Notes: generated by a model from the letters alone, not told the origin. Counted from the first letter of the stretch, positions 1 through 11,345 are shown. The stretch: 64,000 nt of DNA from Strigamia acuminata (GCA_949358305.1 OX442318.1:1474501-1538500), one strand, 5' to 3'. Numbers and translations are program-made.

Positions 1-180
1 CTTTTTTTCCTGTGTGACCTCTGGATAATTGCATGGCCCCCCCACAAGTAGAGAGCTGACAAGGAAGGGCTCTAGCCTGGTGACCTTGGGCTAATTGGGC
101 CCGGAACCTGTGCAAAATGAACAGTATAAACTTTCAAACTTGTGACAATTCCATCTTTGGCTGAATATTATTATCCTTAA

Positions 181-660
181 GGATAAACTTAACCTACGCG
201 AGATAAGCTAAACTGTGTGTGCTAAGTGAATAAATAACTGAATAATACAAACATACAATACAAAGAACATGATTATGTTTACTAACAATAGGAAACCGGG
301 TTCCGGGTTCTGGGCACGTGTAAACAGGCGGCATACTCTGTAGTCTAGTTTGGATGTCTGGGCTGGTCAAGGGATAGGGCTGGCTTTGCGACATCGTCAC
401 AAATAACGTTACGTGGCCATATTCGGCCATGTGATCACAAGAGTGATCAGAGAACAATAAACAAGAAAAACAAAATAAAGCCCAAGGTCTGGTGAAAAAC
501 CAGAGCTCATATAGTTCTTGATAACAGAAGAATTAGAGGCAGCCAATTGGACACCAGAATCCATGGATTCCCAGGTCACTTTAGGGATTAGGGAGTACAA
601 ATCTGGAAGAGGACTGGATCCAGAAGAGCCCAATTGGTTCTCTTCAACAAGTAAGTAATA
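181..660. repeat. Dispersed repeat R1, copy 1
   Basis: This stretch resembles 10180-10960 and shares parts with 23050-23420. Shared blocks include 'gcgagata', 'ggctttgcg(a/g)catcgtcac' followed by 'acgtggcca', and 'ggcagccaat' followed by 'tagaatcca' or 'cagaatcca'. No protein is recognisable. The spaced blocks suggest an old LTR or leader of a retroelement, but no flanking duplications were identified. Confidence 0.45.
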
Positions 661-890
661 TGGCAGTTATTATTGGGATATTGATTCAATAGAATCAATA
701 TCAATTATTAATAAGTATTTCAAGTTATTCAACTCAATAAAATATACGGAGTATTTAATATCTCATACTTGGAATTAATTACAATTATCGTAATTCATTC
801 GAATCTGATGCGCTTTTAACCAAATAGCACCATCTGGCGGTAAATAAAGATTAATATGATTTTACAACCGTCACAAACTTTTGGATAAAA

Positions 891-1386
891 AACTGAATTT
901 TCGGTTCGAAAACTGAATTTTCGGTTCGAAAACTGAATTTTCGGTTCGAAAACTGAATTTTCGGTTCGAAAACTGAATTTTCGGTTCGAAAACTGAATTT
1001 TCGGTTCGAAAACTGAATTTTCGGTTCGAAAACTGAATTTTCGGTTCGAAAACTGAATTTTCGGTTCGAAAACTGAATTTTCGGTTCGAAAACTGAATTT
1101 TCGGTTCGAAAACTGAATTTTCGGTTCGAAAACTGAATTTTCGGTTCGAAAACTGAATTTTCGGTTCGAAAACTGAATTTTCGGTTCGAAAACTGAATTT
1201 TCGGTTCGAAAACTGAATTTTCGGTTCGAAAACTGAATTTTCGGTTCGAAAACTGAATTTTCGGTTCGAAAACTGAATTTTCGGTTCGAAAACTGAATTT
1301 TCGGTTCAAAAACTGAATTTTCGGTTCGAAAACTGAATTTTCGGTTCGAAAACTGAATTTTCGGTTCGAAAACTGAATTTTCGGTT
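891..1386. repeat. 20-bp minisatellite, about 25 copies
   Basis: The 20-base unit aaaactgaattttcggttcg repeats head to tail about 25 times with almost no divergence (one variant near 1306). Both long open frames across it are artefacts of a repeat that lacks stops. It lies just 5' of the first recognisable DEG/ENaC exon and may have displaced upstream exons of that gene. Confidence 0.97.
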
Positions 1387-1495
1387 GTGGATAATTGCAT
1401 TTGTTTCAAACCATTGGCAAAGCAACTGCTAGGTTAAATGTTTATAAATTGAGCTTAGTCTAAATAATTGGTGCACATGTTCTCTCATTTTTCAG

Positions 1496-4400
1496 ATAAA
1501 GATACATCCTTCACCAGTCACTTATTACTTCTCATTCAGCGCTACTGAATTTAATTTGGATCTGAGATTAAAACAAACATTTATCATTTATGTTCAACAA
1601 GTAAGAAAGATTTTCAAGACCTTTAGCAAATATCACAATAGGTGTGTTCAAATTTAAATGTACCTACGTTTCTGTTTATACCGTTTACATAAACAGCCTA
1701 AAACGCTTAAGACCCAAAGATCCACAGAGACAATTTTAGTAACAGTGAAGCGAATAAAAACATGTAGTCCAAGCATAACCATTTTAAAAAAAATAATCTT
1801 TCATACTTTTTAAAACATTTGCATTATTATAACAAAATAAATCAAATTAAATTAAATTAAATCTAACGTGTAATTTATACGTATCTACAATAATTTAATT
1901 TTAGCACTTTGTCTTGCAGTATCGTTTCATCAATACTAAGAAAAATCCTTGCGATAACAATTTACATGGCTGTATGCTTCCTTGTATGCTGAAATTAATT
2001 AATTGCCGGTACAGTTTTAATTTGAAAAGAATCACAAATATTTTATAAACAATAGCTCTTAATTTCTAAAAAGATCCACAATGACTGTTTATTTAGGCAT
2101 TCGATATAAATTTTCTAAAAAATTTACAGAGGGGCATAGTTGTTCCTATGCCACAATGTAGAACTACAGCCCGGCAGGAGTGGCGCTAGCAGTTGTTGTT
2201 GAGATATTTGCGATTTTAATCAATCATTGTCCGAATGCAAGTTTGATTGCACTAGTCATTCCTCAATTTTGTGGTACTTTTTGAATCTCTTCAATGGTAC
2301 TTTTTGAATCTCTTCAATTGTACTTTTTGAATCTCTTCAATGGTACTTTTTGAATCTCTTCAATGGTACTTTTTGAATCTCTTCAATGGTACTTTTTGAA
2401 TCTCTTCAATGGTACTTTTGTGTATTTCTTCAGATGTACCAGTACGAGATTTTGCTTAATTTTGCTTGATTTTGTGAGATTTTGCTTGATTTTGTGAGAT
2501 TTTGCTTGATTTTGTGAGATTTTGCTTGATTTTGTGAGATTTTGCTTGATTTTGTGAGATTTTGCTTGATTTTGTGAGATTTTGCTTGATTTTGTGAGAT
2601 TTTGCTTGATTTTGCTTGATTTTGCTTGATTTTGTGAGGTTTTGTAAGATTGTGCTTGCTTTTGTGAGATTTTGTAAGTTGTGCTTGATTTTGTGAGATT
2701 GTGCTACATTTTTCAGATTTTGCGAAAGTAAAGTATCGTATTGAACCTACCCAAAAAGTGTTACAGGTACTGTACCAGCCCCACAAATTGCGGTATTTTT
2801 TGAAAAGTACTGTATACCTTTACCGTTACCGGTACTGCAGAAGAAATCCACAAAATTATCACAAAATATTAAATTCAAGCTGACTAGTGCCATCAAACAT
2901 GGAAAATTCGGACAAAAATTGATGAAAAATGTAAGTATCTCGAGAACGAAAGCTCGAAACTTCAAATTCTAAACACCAAACGAAAGAGCGGAAAAAACTG
3001 CACTAGAAATGTTAATTAGACAACACTGCCCACAGCTAATGATTAATGTAAAGGGTGTCCCAAAAATAACGCAAGATTTGAATTAGCCGCCATTTGTGCA
3101 GTAAATTGTTGGCAACCCTGAAACAACAACAATTTGACAGCTGAAAGTTTAGGGTTTTATCTGCCGAAATTGGATTATATTGATGTGGCCAATATGTGGT
3201 TTCACAAGACGGTGCCACATGCCATATTGCCATACGACATCGTACAACCATCGTACAACCATGGTAACAATTGAATTACTGCAACGTAGAACTATATCCC
3301 AGCAGCATATTGGCAAAACGTACCCGATTTTGGCAACAACAGTGGCGAAGAGTGAGTAATGACTCAATAACTTGAAAATAACCATCCAACCTAACCTAAC
3401 TAACAAAATCTAACCTAACCTAACCTAAGCTAATACCGAGTCCTACAAGCAAAACACAGCAAAACAAATCAAACTAAGAAGTAATCAGACAATAAATTCA
3501 GACTTCTTTCAAAGCAGAATTATGATTTTCAAGTTATTGAATCTTTAGTTACTCCTGGTGCATTGTTGTTGCTGAAATTAACACACTGTAGTGAGACTTC
3601 ATTTCGATTTCAGATATCCATTTTATGACGCAAAAAGCCTACCGGAATGCAATAATAACACTTATCTAATAGAACAACGAAAAAGATGGTATCTTGACTC
3701 CGAAACGTGCAAATGTCATGACGTGTGTGAAGAAACACAACTCAGCATCTACATGCATCAATCACATGATTCTGAGGGTGTTATCGACATTTCTATCGCA
3801 AATAATTACGTTCGTACGATGCTAGAACGACTTTCTTACGACATCATTTCTCTGCTGTGTGACATTGGCGGAAACATCGGACTCTACTTCGGAATGTCTT
3901 GTTTAACGCTCATTGAATTATTTGTCCACTACTGCAAAATGCCTTTCATCAAGTACAAATACATGAAAAACGAACATTCCAAGTTGCAAGACAAAATTGA
4001 AGCAATGCTAGAAAAAAAGCAGAAACCGACGGAGAAAAGGAATAAATTGAAAATCGCAGTGTTACTAATTCTCCTTACCATCTCAATTCACCAAGTTTAC
4101 ATTTCGATTAATTCTTATTTCGACTATCCATCCGTCAAAACGATTACTCTCGTGAGAGACAAAATAATTAATTTCCCATTCGTCACCTTTTGCGAAGATA
4201 CTGACGAAATAAGAACAGCCAAAGAGGAGTTAGCTAAACAGCAGCAAATTCATCCTCGTCATTACCAGCTCGTTGATTTACTCCATACGTCAACTAAATT
4301 TGCAAACGATCCACTCAAATTATGGAATGCTTCTTCGGCGTGTAAGAAAGAAACCTATGATTATGTAAGTGCAAGTAAAATTTTAAACTTTATTTAAAAT

Positions 4401-6945
4401 TATATTTATAATTTTAAATTTTAAATTTTAGAACCTTGTAAAATGTCTCTCAACTGCATTTGGAATCTGCAAGGGGTATAAACCAGGTAGAAACAAATAT
4501 CAAGCACAATTATTATTTTTCTCTCATTTCTAAATTGTTACAGCTCGTATACCGGGATATCGTACAGATTATCCCTTCTTACAGCTTCCACCATATAAAT
4601 TATTTGGGCGGGGTAAAAGAGCCATCAAGCGTAAACGGAGAGTGTATCAAGCAGTAGGATTTCTGTGTTTTCAGTTTTCATCGCAGTTGATTAATTAAAT
4701 TAAATTTATTCCAGAGCTTCATTCAACCGCAGAATCAGACCTTTCACCCGAAATACATTTTTTACCTATCCACCGGGCGTGGAATTGTTGTCAGCATTTC
4801 TCGTCAAACAGTAATGTTTGTAGAAGTTACAAAACCAACTGGCATTGACATGTTTCTTCTTTTTAGTTGATTCGAGTAAATACTCCGAAAAGCCCATGTG
4901 CCGCAAATGATCAAGTTTTAGAATGCGAAGACAAATGTTACACAGATAAACTACAGCAACAACCATACAAATGCAAGTAAGTGTGTTCACAATACAGAGA
5001 ACATTGGTTATCAATCGTGGGTTTAATTTACCATATGAGAAAGAACACTAAAAAAATGTAATGTAACAGACTTTGCAGAGTACATTACTCACAGAAGAGC
5101 TGTCTGGGCGGTTTGACAATAATAAAACAATGACAATTGAACAGATGGACAACTAAACCAGCTTGCAATTAAAGGGAGGCCAAAGTTAGAACATAGAACC
5201 CACCATGTCAAATCCTAAAGCAGATAATTTACTAGTATAAGCAGATAGTTATAATAAGCACAAATAGAGTAAGATCCGAATAGCTGACGCAAACATGCGC
5301 ACAACAGCTGCCCATTGTTCAATCCAAGATGGAGTGGGCCTTGTTGTAGGTGAAGAATCTATTTGATTGGTAGAAAATGTGAAGTGGCACAAGCATAAAC
5401 AATAAAGGTGGGTTCACACTTGGAAGTAAAGTAAGGGAAAATAAAGTAACCTCAGATAAAGTAGAAGTAAGGTAACGCAAGTGTGTTCACACTTGTTTTG
5501 AGTTGAAGTAAAAATGAACCAATCACAATGGAATGCCAAGATCTCAATCCAGAACAACATCCAAATTGTTGGATCACCATATAAAAACATATAAAAACTA
5601 AAAGTGTTTTTAAATTTTTATTTCTTGTGTGGGTGTTTGTGTTTTTTTTTCTACCTCCCTGCGCGCCTCGTCAAAGCAATGTTTAGCCGCATTCAATTGC
5701 ACAAATGCGGCCGATGTTCCGCCACATTTCCGCGATCGAATGCAGCCGATGTTCAGCCGCATTTGAGCGATCGAATGCGGCCGAACATCGACCGCATTTG
5801 TGCAATCGAATACGGGCGATGTTTGGCGAACATTTCGCTAAAACGTCGCAAAAACGTCGCGAATAATGAATAAAAATACCTCTCGAAAACGTCGCGAACA
5901 CGTCGTGAATAACGAATACAGATACATCGCGAATATTTCGCGAAAACATTGTGAAACCGTCGCGAATAACGGAATAAATACGTTGCTAATAATGGCGGCG
6001 AATTTAGTCTCGTTCAGTCTCGTTTAATTTAAACTTCTCGCGAGATTAAGATTGCTCGTGATTGGCTGGAAGTAAGCTTGCTGCGTTGCGTTACTTCCTA
6101 CTTCAAAACAAATTTGAAGTAGCTTTTTGCTTACTTTACTGCAAAAACAATCCAACAATGCAATGCGCAGCAACATTGCGTTGCGTTACTTCCTAGTGTG
6201 AACACAAGTGTGAACCAACCTTAAGACATAAACGAAGCAAATTCAAAATCCAAATTTTTCAATGCAGTTTTTGTTCGATTTTTGTTACGGCAACCGCGAG
6301 ATTGTGAACTTGTAGCCTTAACAAACATAATAACGAATTGCAAGGGACCCGAGAAATCTGTTCGTTATAGCAAATTTTTTTTAACATGGTGTTCTATGAC
6401 CAACTAACCAATCCATTTTTAACTGTTTGTCATAACAACAAGAAATTTGTTATATCGCGATTCGTTACAATAAGATTCGACTGTAAATGATTTGTAAAAA
6501 TCTCTTCCCTGTGTAGCCAGGCAGGACTGTATTTTATTCTTTTTTGATACTAACCTTAAATGCAGCAAACATTAGCTTATCTAAAATTTATCCAATCTTT
6601 AGATTGCCATTTATGGAAGAGAGTAAGCTACCTCTTTGCTTGACTCAAGAATCCGCTAAACTCACTCACAAGATGTATTTGGAGACACAATTCAAAACGG
6701 ATCCACAGAAAGACTGTTCCTGTCCTAAACACTGCAATGAGACAATCTTCTTACCTTCATTAAGACGAGACAGAGATATTGGCAACAATAAATACCTGTA
6801 TATTTTTACACTTGACACCCTCATTCGAGAAATAATTGAGGAAGAGAGAATAATTTCCCTTGTCAAATTGCTGTGTCAAATTGGAGGCATTATTTCCATT
6901 TGGACCGGTCTCTCAATATTTGCTCTGATACAACATTTTCAATAG
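1496..6945 (+). CDS. Concatenated two-subunit DEG/ENaC channel (pickpocket-like), copy 1, 5' end missing
   Basis: Putative amiloride-type sodium channel of the plasma membrane. Exons read from GT/AG sites: 1496-1600, 1920-2008, 3614-4364, 4432-4486, 4544-4653, 4715-4810, 4867-4976, 6576-6945; together 1686 nt with no stop until TAG. Subunit A: ectodomain with Cys-rich segments, then TM2 (YDIISLLCDIGG...) with the GxS filter as GMS near residue 158. A linker of about 38 residues rich in Lys/Glu follows. Subunit B: TM1 near 209-232, the post-TM1 signature FPFVTFC, a Cys-rich ectodomain, the CSCPKHC segment, and TM2 with WTGLS, ending directly after the helix. The TM2-linker-TM1 stretch is one exon, so the fusion is encoded and not an annotation merge. 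No N-terminal half of A (TM1) was found before 1496, so the true start is unknown. The final acceptor at 6575 is shifted relative to copy 2. Family is clear; the fusion in mRNA is inferred. Confidence 0.75.
2272..2419. repeat. 23-bp minisatellite
   Basis: Unit tggtactttttgaatctcttcaa repeats about six to seven times with single-base variants, inside the intron between the second and third exons of DEG/ENaC copy 1. Confidence 0.9.
2446..2710. repeat. 20-bp minisatellite
   Basis: Unit gagattttgcttgattttgt repeats about 12 times, decaying towards the right. It is adjacent to, but unrelated in sequence to, the 23-bp array. The same intron in copy 2 (17301-17767) has neither array. Confidence 0.9.
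3388..3428. repeat. Interstitial arthropod telomere-like (CCTAA)n
   Basis: Several tandem AACCT/CCTAA units, partly interrupted ('aacctaacctaactaac', 'ctaacctaacctaacctaag'). TTAGG is the usual arthropod telomere unit, so this supports an arthropod source. It is a short internal tract, not a chromosome end. Confidence 0.7.
5406..6221. mobile_element. PIF/Harbinger-like MITE in the last intron of DEG/ENaC copy 1
   Basis: The ends are inverted: left AGGTGGGTTCACACTTG, right ...GTGTGAACCAACCT. They are flanked by TAA at 5403-5405 and 6222-6224, matching the 3-bp TWA target of PIF/Harbinger elements. A subterminal GGAAGTAA / TTACTTCC block is also inverted. No transposase is visible in the 816 bp, so it is non-autonomous. 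The centre (about 5690-5820) has a CG-rich inverted repeat around 'aaatgcggccgatgttc' unlike the AT-rich surroundings. Superfamily assignment rests on target size and TIR style. Confidence 0.75.
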
Positions 6946-7235
6946 ATTGCAACGTAAACAAACCAAATTCTTTATACCTTCACTCTTGCTCTTGAACCAT
7001 ATTTGTTCAATGCGTATTTAAGAAAAAATATATCACCACTGACTTCTATGCAGTTTCACATGAGCTCTTTACCACTGTGCAATACAAATTTACCACATTT
7101 GAATGTATTTTTGTATCCCAAAAACAAACATAAACCAATGCTTCTTTTTAAAGGCTCCACAATATGGGAAATTGATTACTATGAAATAATAATTTTAATT
7201 AAGCTTTCTAGTATTGTACTACTTTATTAATTCAG
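6946..7235. other. 3' flank of DEG/ENaC copy 1
   Basis: After the stop, the sequence stays similar to the 3' flank of copy 2 (22069-22300) and to the flanks of the pseudo-3' ends at 8.8 and 9.2 kb, for example 'gattgcaa(c/a)g(t/g)aaacaaa' and 'tttgttcaat'. This shows that the duplicated unit includes downstream sequence. No separate gene is seen. Confidence 0.6.
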
Positions 7236-7440
7236 GTTGGACATAAAAATCGTCTCAGTACAGCTGCAGAATGAGTGTTTTCATCTGTATCCACCAGGTA
7301 GTGCAAAAACTAACTGGTAGGTTGTGACAAATTGACATTTAATGTCGCACAATCATCTAAACCCAAGATGTGAAGGTGATTGAGTGATATCATTCAAATG
7401 TCAATGAGCTTCAAGCTGGAATGAACGATTTTTATAACCA
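7236..7440. mobile_element. MITE fragment, same family as 34572-34836
   Basis: Shares 'aaaatcgtc(t/c)cagt', 'ccaccaggtagtgcaaaaact' and 'tgtgacaaattgac' in the same order with the near-palindromic element in the MIER1 intron and with 10982-11110. The other arm is decayed, so ends and target duplication are not defined. Confidence 0.65.
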
Positions 7441-7789
7441 AGGCTGCACTTACCGTAACGCTAAACATTTAATATTTAACATTCTAAACAGACTTTAACT
7501 CATACTTGATTCTTTTCGTCAAGTAAATTAGTTTAAATCTATTCCTTCTTTTCTAAATAGATTTGTCAGTAATAGGCACATCAATTTAACCCAATGTTTT
7601 CTACATTTCACATGAATGTACACAAAAGAATTTTAATTTTTTTTTAAATTATGCATTCAAATTATTCATTAAATTAAATTAAATCACTAACTTGTAACTT
7701 ATAAATTTTTTGATGTTTCCTAATGCACTTACAAAACACTGAATGAATAAACGAGCAATCATTAGAAAAAATGTATACCAGTATGGCAC

Positions 7790-8390
7790 ATTGTATTTCT
7801 TATTCATTAATAATCTCACGTTTAAAACTACTGTGAACCTGCATGGTCTTTTCCAGGATTACCTGGGGAAAGAATACCATGGAGTGGACGTATTCTCACT
7901 TAAATAAAGACAAGGGGCTCCATATTGTTGGGTTGTTGTCGGAGTCTCCCAACACTACCCATGTTGCCCGTGTGGCGAAAGCATGCCACAACAGCAACCG
8001 ACGCGTCACATACAGTAAGGGTTCCCCATCGGTGATGTGGCCGGTCAGACATAACCATCCTGTCATACTTACCTGTACGAACCATGCAGCCACTCATGGG
8101 GGCTGTAGTGGATCCATCATCTTACTACTGAGCGTCGCAGTAGTGAATGGGAAAGAGCAGAATCAGCTCAGAGTGCGACTACTCTAGCTGGCTCCAGGAC
8201 CTCGTTCGCATCCGTCCATCTTGGTTGAGACCCAGCACTCTTCTCTCTCACACCCTCTATTCCACCACACCACTCAGTTCCCTCCTTCTCTATACTGGAT
8301 CATACCACGCCACAAGGAGGAAAGACCTTAGGGCCACTGGACAGTGTGTGGAGTGAAGCAGGTCACCCTTCTTATTCCTCACACTTGTTT
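7790..8390. other. GC-richer stretch, no gene recognised
   Basis: Base composition is visibly less AT-rich than its surroundings. Short frames exist on both strands, but none shows a known motif or splice context. It may be a fragment of an inserted element, but no matching copy was found in the window. Confidence 0.3.
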
Positions 8391-8760
8391 ATGTCAAGCA
8401 AATGTATTCAAATTTATTCCTTCTTCTCAAAATGAATTTTAATTTGACACTAAATTAAACTAATAAATTTAAAAAATAAATTACTAGTTACAGTATACAA
8501 TTTAATGCTTGCTGAAAACAAGTGATTCAAACTTCAAATTATTTTGTGTAATTACGAATTCTGTATGTAGTAATTAATTCACGAATAAAAATGTAATGTT
8601 CAAAAATTCATTATCATATTCTAAATGTTGGTTACACACTGGACCATTTAAACACAGAAATCAATCAACACAAGTTGTAATTAAACATGAGATGCCATAA
8701 GTATTAACATCTGTCATGAAAATGATGAAAGCGGCCTTTTTAACTGCCAAAAGCTGATCA

Positions 8761-9060
8761 ATTATTGCTATTTGGACCGGTCTCTCAATATTTGCTCTTG
8801 TTGAACACTTCATCGGATTGTAAAGCAATTGAAACAATTTGTAAACAAAAAAGCTTTTTTCTTTGCAGTTTAACCCTATTTGTTCAATCTGTATTTACAA
8901 AAATATAAATACACCAGTCACTCGTTCCTTTTATTCATTCCCCACTTCCTATTGTATTTTTTTTAAACATAAGTATTTCTTCGATTATAAAACGAAGTTT
9001 TTCCCCCATTTAACATCTCTAAAAATTCGAAAACTTAGAAAAGTTAAAAATTTAAAAAGG
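8761..9060 (+). pseudogene. DEG/ENaC 3'-end remnant (TM2 plus flank)
   Basis: 8761-8823 reads as a TM2 relic with the intact pore motif IWTGLSIFALVEHF and a stop. The downstream sequence resembles the 3' flank of copy 1 ('tttgttcaat(c/g)(t/c)gtattta'). The rest of the last exon (CSCPKHC segment) is absent upstream. This is a decayed duplicate of the last exon. Confidence 0.7.
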
Positions 9061-9223
9061 AAGTAATTGATAAAAGTTAAATCCTTGCTGAAAATATGTG
9101 TTCAGATTATACACTTATATCTATAAGTTACAAAATATTGTTGTATTGATATATGATGTATGGGGTAATGTGCAGCCTTAGACATGAAAAACGTGTGTGC
9201 ACTTCAGTGCCTTTGTTTGTTGT

Positions 9224-9370
9224 ATTATTTCCATTTGGACCGATATCTCAATATTTGTTCTGGTTCGATATCTCAATTGATTGCAAAGTAAACAAAGCAA
9301 TCATTAAAAAAATATATCTTTACCTTTGCTCTGTAAACCCATTTTTCTTCAATTTGTAATGTAGACAGTT
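9224..9370 (+). pseudogene. DEG/ENaC 3'-end remnant
   Basis: 'ttatttccatttggaccgat' then 'ctcaatatttgttctggtt' matches the TM2 coding segment of copies 1 and 2, with an internal small duplication (gatatctcaat twice) that destroys the pore. The sequence 'attgcaaagtaaacaaa' after it matches the 3' flanks. Confidence 0.6.
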
Positions 9371-9639
9371 TGACGTTTCAGCCCTTTACCACACTAACTC
9401 ATATTTAATCAATCCGAATGTCTTTTTGTACACATACAAACTTAAATGATCGAGTTAAACTTTTTGTAATTTTAGTTTCCAGTCCCGAGATATTAGAAAT
9501 TGTTAAGTTTTAGTGATGATAAAAAGTTACATGGTATTGTTAGCAATATAGTGTATGAGGCATCATGCAGCTTCCATACTTTCCCCTAGCAATGGTTGGC
9601 CAGGTTACAGAACAACAAAACGTTTCAGTTCTGTTAGTA

Positions 9640-9870
9640 GGGTGAAACAGTGAACAACTCTTCTTTTTGTTCTGGCAAGTGGCAGCCAGTAGCAACATTG
9701 ATCCAGCACCAAGCAGGTGTAAAGGAACTCAATTCTGATATACTATAAGTAATACGCAGGAAGAGACGTCAGAGTAGATCAATTAGTCAATAACTCATTC
9801 CAACAAGATGGATGTTAAAAGTAAGACGATTGCAAGTAAATTACTTTCTGTTCCAAATTACTCACCTAAT
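9640..9870. repeat. Repeat R2, partial copy
   Basis: Contains 'tggcagccagtag', 'gatcaattagtcaataactc', and 'gcaagtaaattactttctgt', in the same order as 13682-13945 and 14275-14600. Its position after a TM2 relic mirrors that of the 13.7-kb copy, so it may be part of the ancestral tandem unit. Confidence 0.55.
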
Positions 9871-9959
9871 AGTCGTAAATCAACATTAATATTTTATAAC
9901 CATAATTTTCCTTTCCCATGAACAATAGAGTTTATAATTGAGAAAATACTGCGATCAAT

Positions 9960-10960
9960 TTTTAATTACGGTTGCCTTAGTTATCTCGATCCACTAATTC
10001 TGTAGCAGAACACTCAAGAACAACGAATTCACATCAATATGTAGAATAAAATTTTAAAACAAATCTATCATAAAAATTTTGTAGCTGTATTAATTTCCAA
10101 TAAATAGAAAAGTTCTATTCTACTTTTATGGTAACATTTAAATTACCTATAGAGATAAAACACATTTTTGCTGAACAATAACCTATGCGAGATAGGCAAA
10201 GTCCGTGTGCTAAATGAATTGTTACAGCTTACAGAATTAGACTTAGGACAAATATTACGTGGTTACATTTATTAGTTAAATAACTAGGATTCCGTGTCTA
10301 TTCTTGTGTAAACGCGTCGAATCTACTGGTTGAGTGTCCGCATGCTAAGAAATAGAGTTGGCTTTGCGGCATCGTCACAACAATATTACGTGGCCAAACG
10401 GCCACTATAGCAACAATGCGTGAATTCTCAGCTTTCACCGAGATAAAACAATCGATCAAACAATCGATCATTTGAGGGAGAAACAATAATAAATACTACG
10501 GACAATAAAATCATGGTTAGTAAATTAGTGGTATTTTTGGCGGGGACAGTCGACAATGATCCATGATCATTGCGGAAGGTTTTTCAGGCCTCCATCCACC
10601 TCAGAGCCGTAACGGTCGGATCGATCGCGCTAATCAAGGACCGGTATTTATTGCACGGGTTTACTTCCCGCATCAGCCTGGGTATAAGCGATATAAGTTA
10701 TTGACTACGACAGAAAGGATGTCCTCTATCGGACTTAATGTGTTTCAAGATCAAAGATACAAAAAGCTATGATCTGGTTAAAATCCAAATCTTATATGTA
10801 TTTGAAGAACAATAGGGATTAGTGGCAGCCAATCAGACACTAGAATCCACAGATCCGCAGGTCATTTTAAAGATTAGCGGAGTCTGATCTTGGAGAAGAC
10901 TAGGTCCAAAATGTCCAATTAGCACTTGTTTAACACGTAAGTATTTTCAGTGCTTTTCTA
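9960..10960. repeat. Dispersed repeat R1, longest copy
   Basis: Related to 181-660 and 23050-23420. The segment with the doubled 'acaatcgatca' and 'tttttggcggggacagtcga' (about 10440-10560) recurs at 23322-23420. The part from 10180 onwards matches 181-660. It could be an old LTR plus leader region. No coding domain was recognised. Confidence 0.5.
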
Positions 10961-10981
10961 TTGAATCAATATCTTATCATC

Positions 10982-11110
10982 GTGGTCATAAAAATCGTCC
11001 CAGTTCAGCATGAATGTTCACCTGCAGCATGAGCGTTTTCGGCTGTTTCCACCAGGTAGTGCAAAAACTCACTAATGTTATGTGACAAATTGGCATAGCC
11101 CTTAGGCAGA
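10982..11110. mobile_element. MITE fragment, same family as 34572-34836
   Basis: Begins 'cgtggtcataaaaatcgtcc', continues with 'ccaccaggtagtgcaaaaac' and 'tgtgacaaattg', and stops abruptly, so one arm is present. It matches 7236-7440 and the MIER1-intron element. Confidence 0.65.
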
Positions 11111-11345
11111 ATGCCTGTTTGAGATTTCTTGTATGCAAGCTGTGATTTCTGAGACAACTTTCTTAAGGGCCCACCCTTGCATTTGCAACAAGCACTGGGA
11201 AAACCACAGAAAACCTAATTGGAAGCAGATAGATGTTCTTGCCATGGAAATAGAAACAGTATCTTAATCAAACAAGGATGAGAAAAGCAACTAGGGTTTG
11301 CAGCAGGTCACCCATCCAAGTACTGCTGTGTTCTAATGGGAACAT

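Noticed and set aside
816-1409. Long ORFs on the minus strand with FSNRKFSFRTEN repeats
   Set aside because: Pure products of a 20-bp tandem repeat without stops; more than one frame is open.
7843-8356. Overlapping ORFs on both strands
   Set aside because: Several frames are open at once because the stretch is GC-richer; none has a family signature.
11290-11345. 5S rRNA fragment ('cacccatccaagtactg')
   Set aside because: The match is short, on the minus strand, and the rest of 5S is not present; at best a SINE relic.
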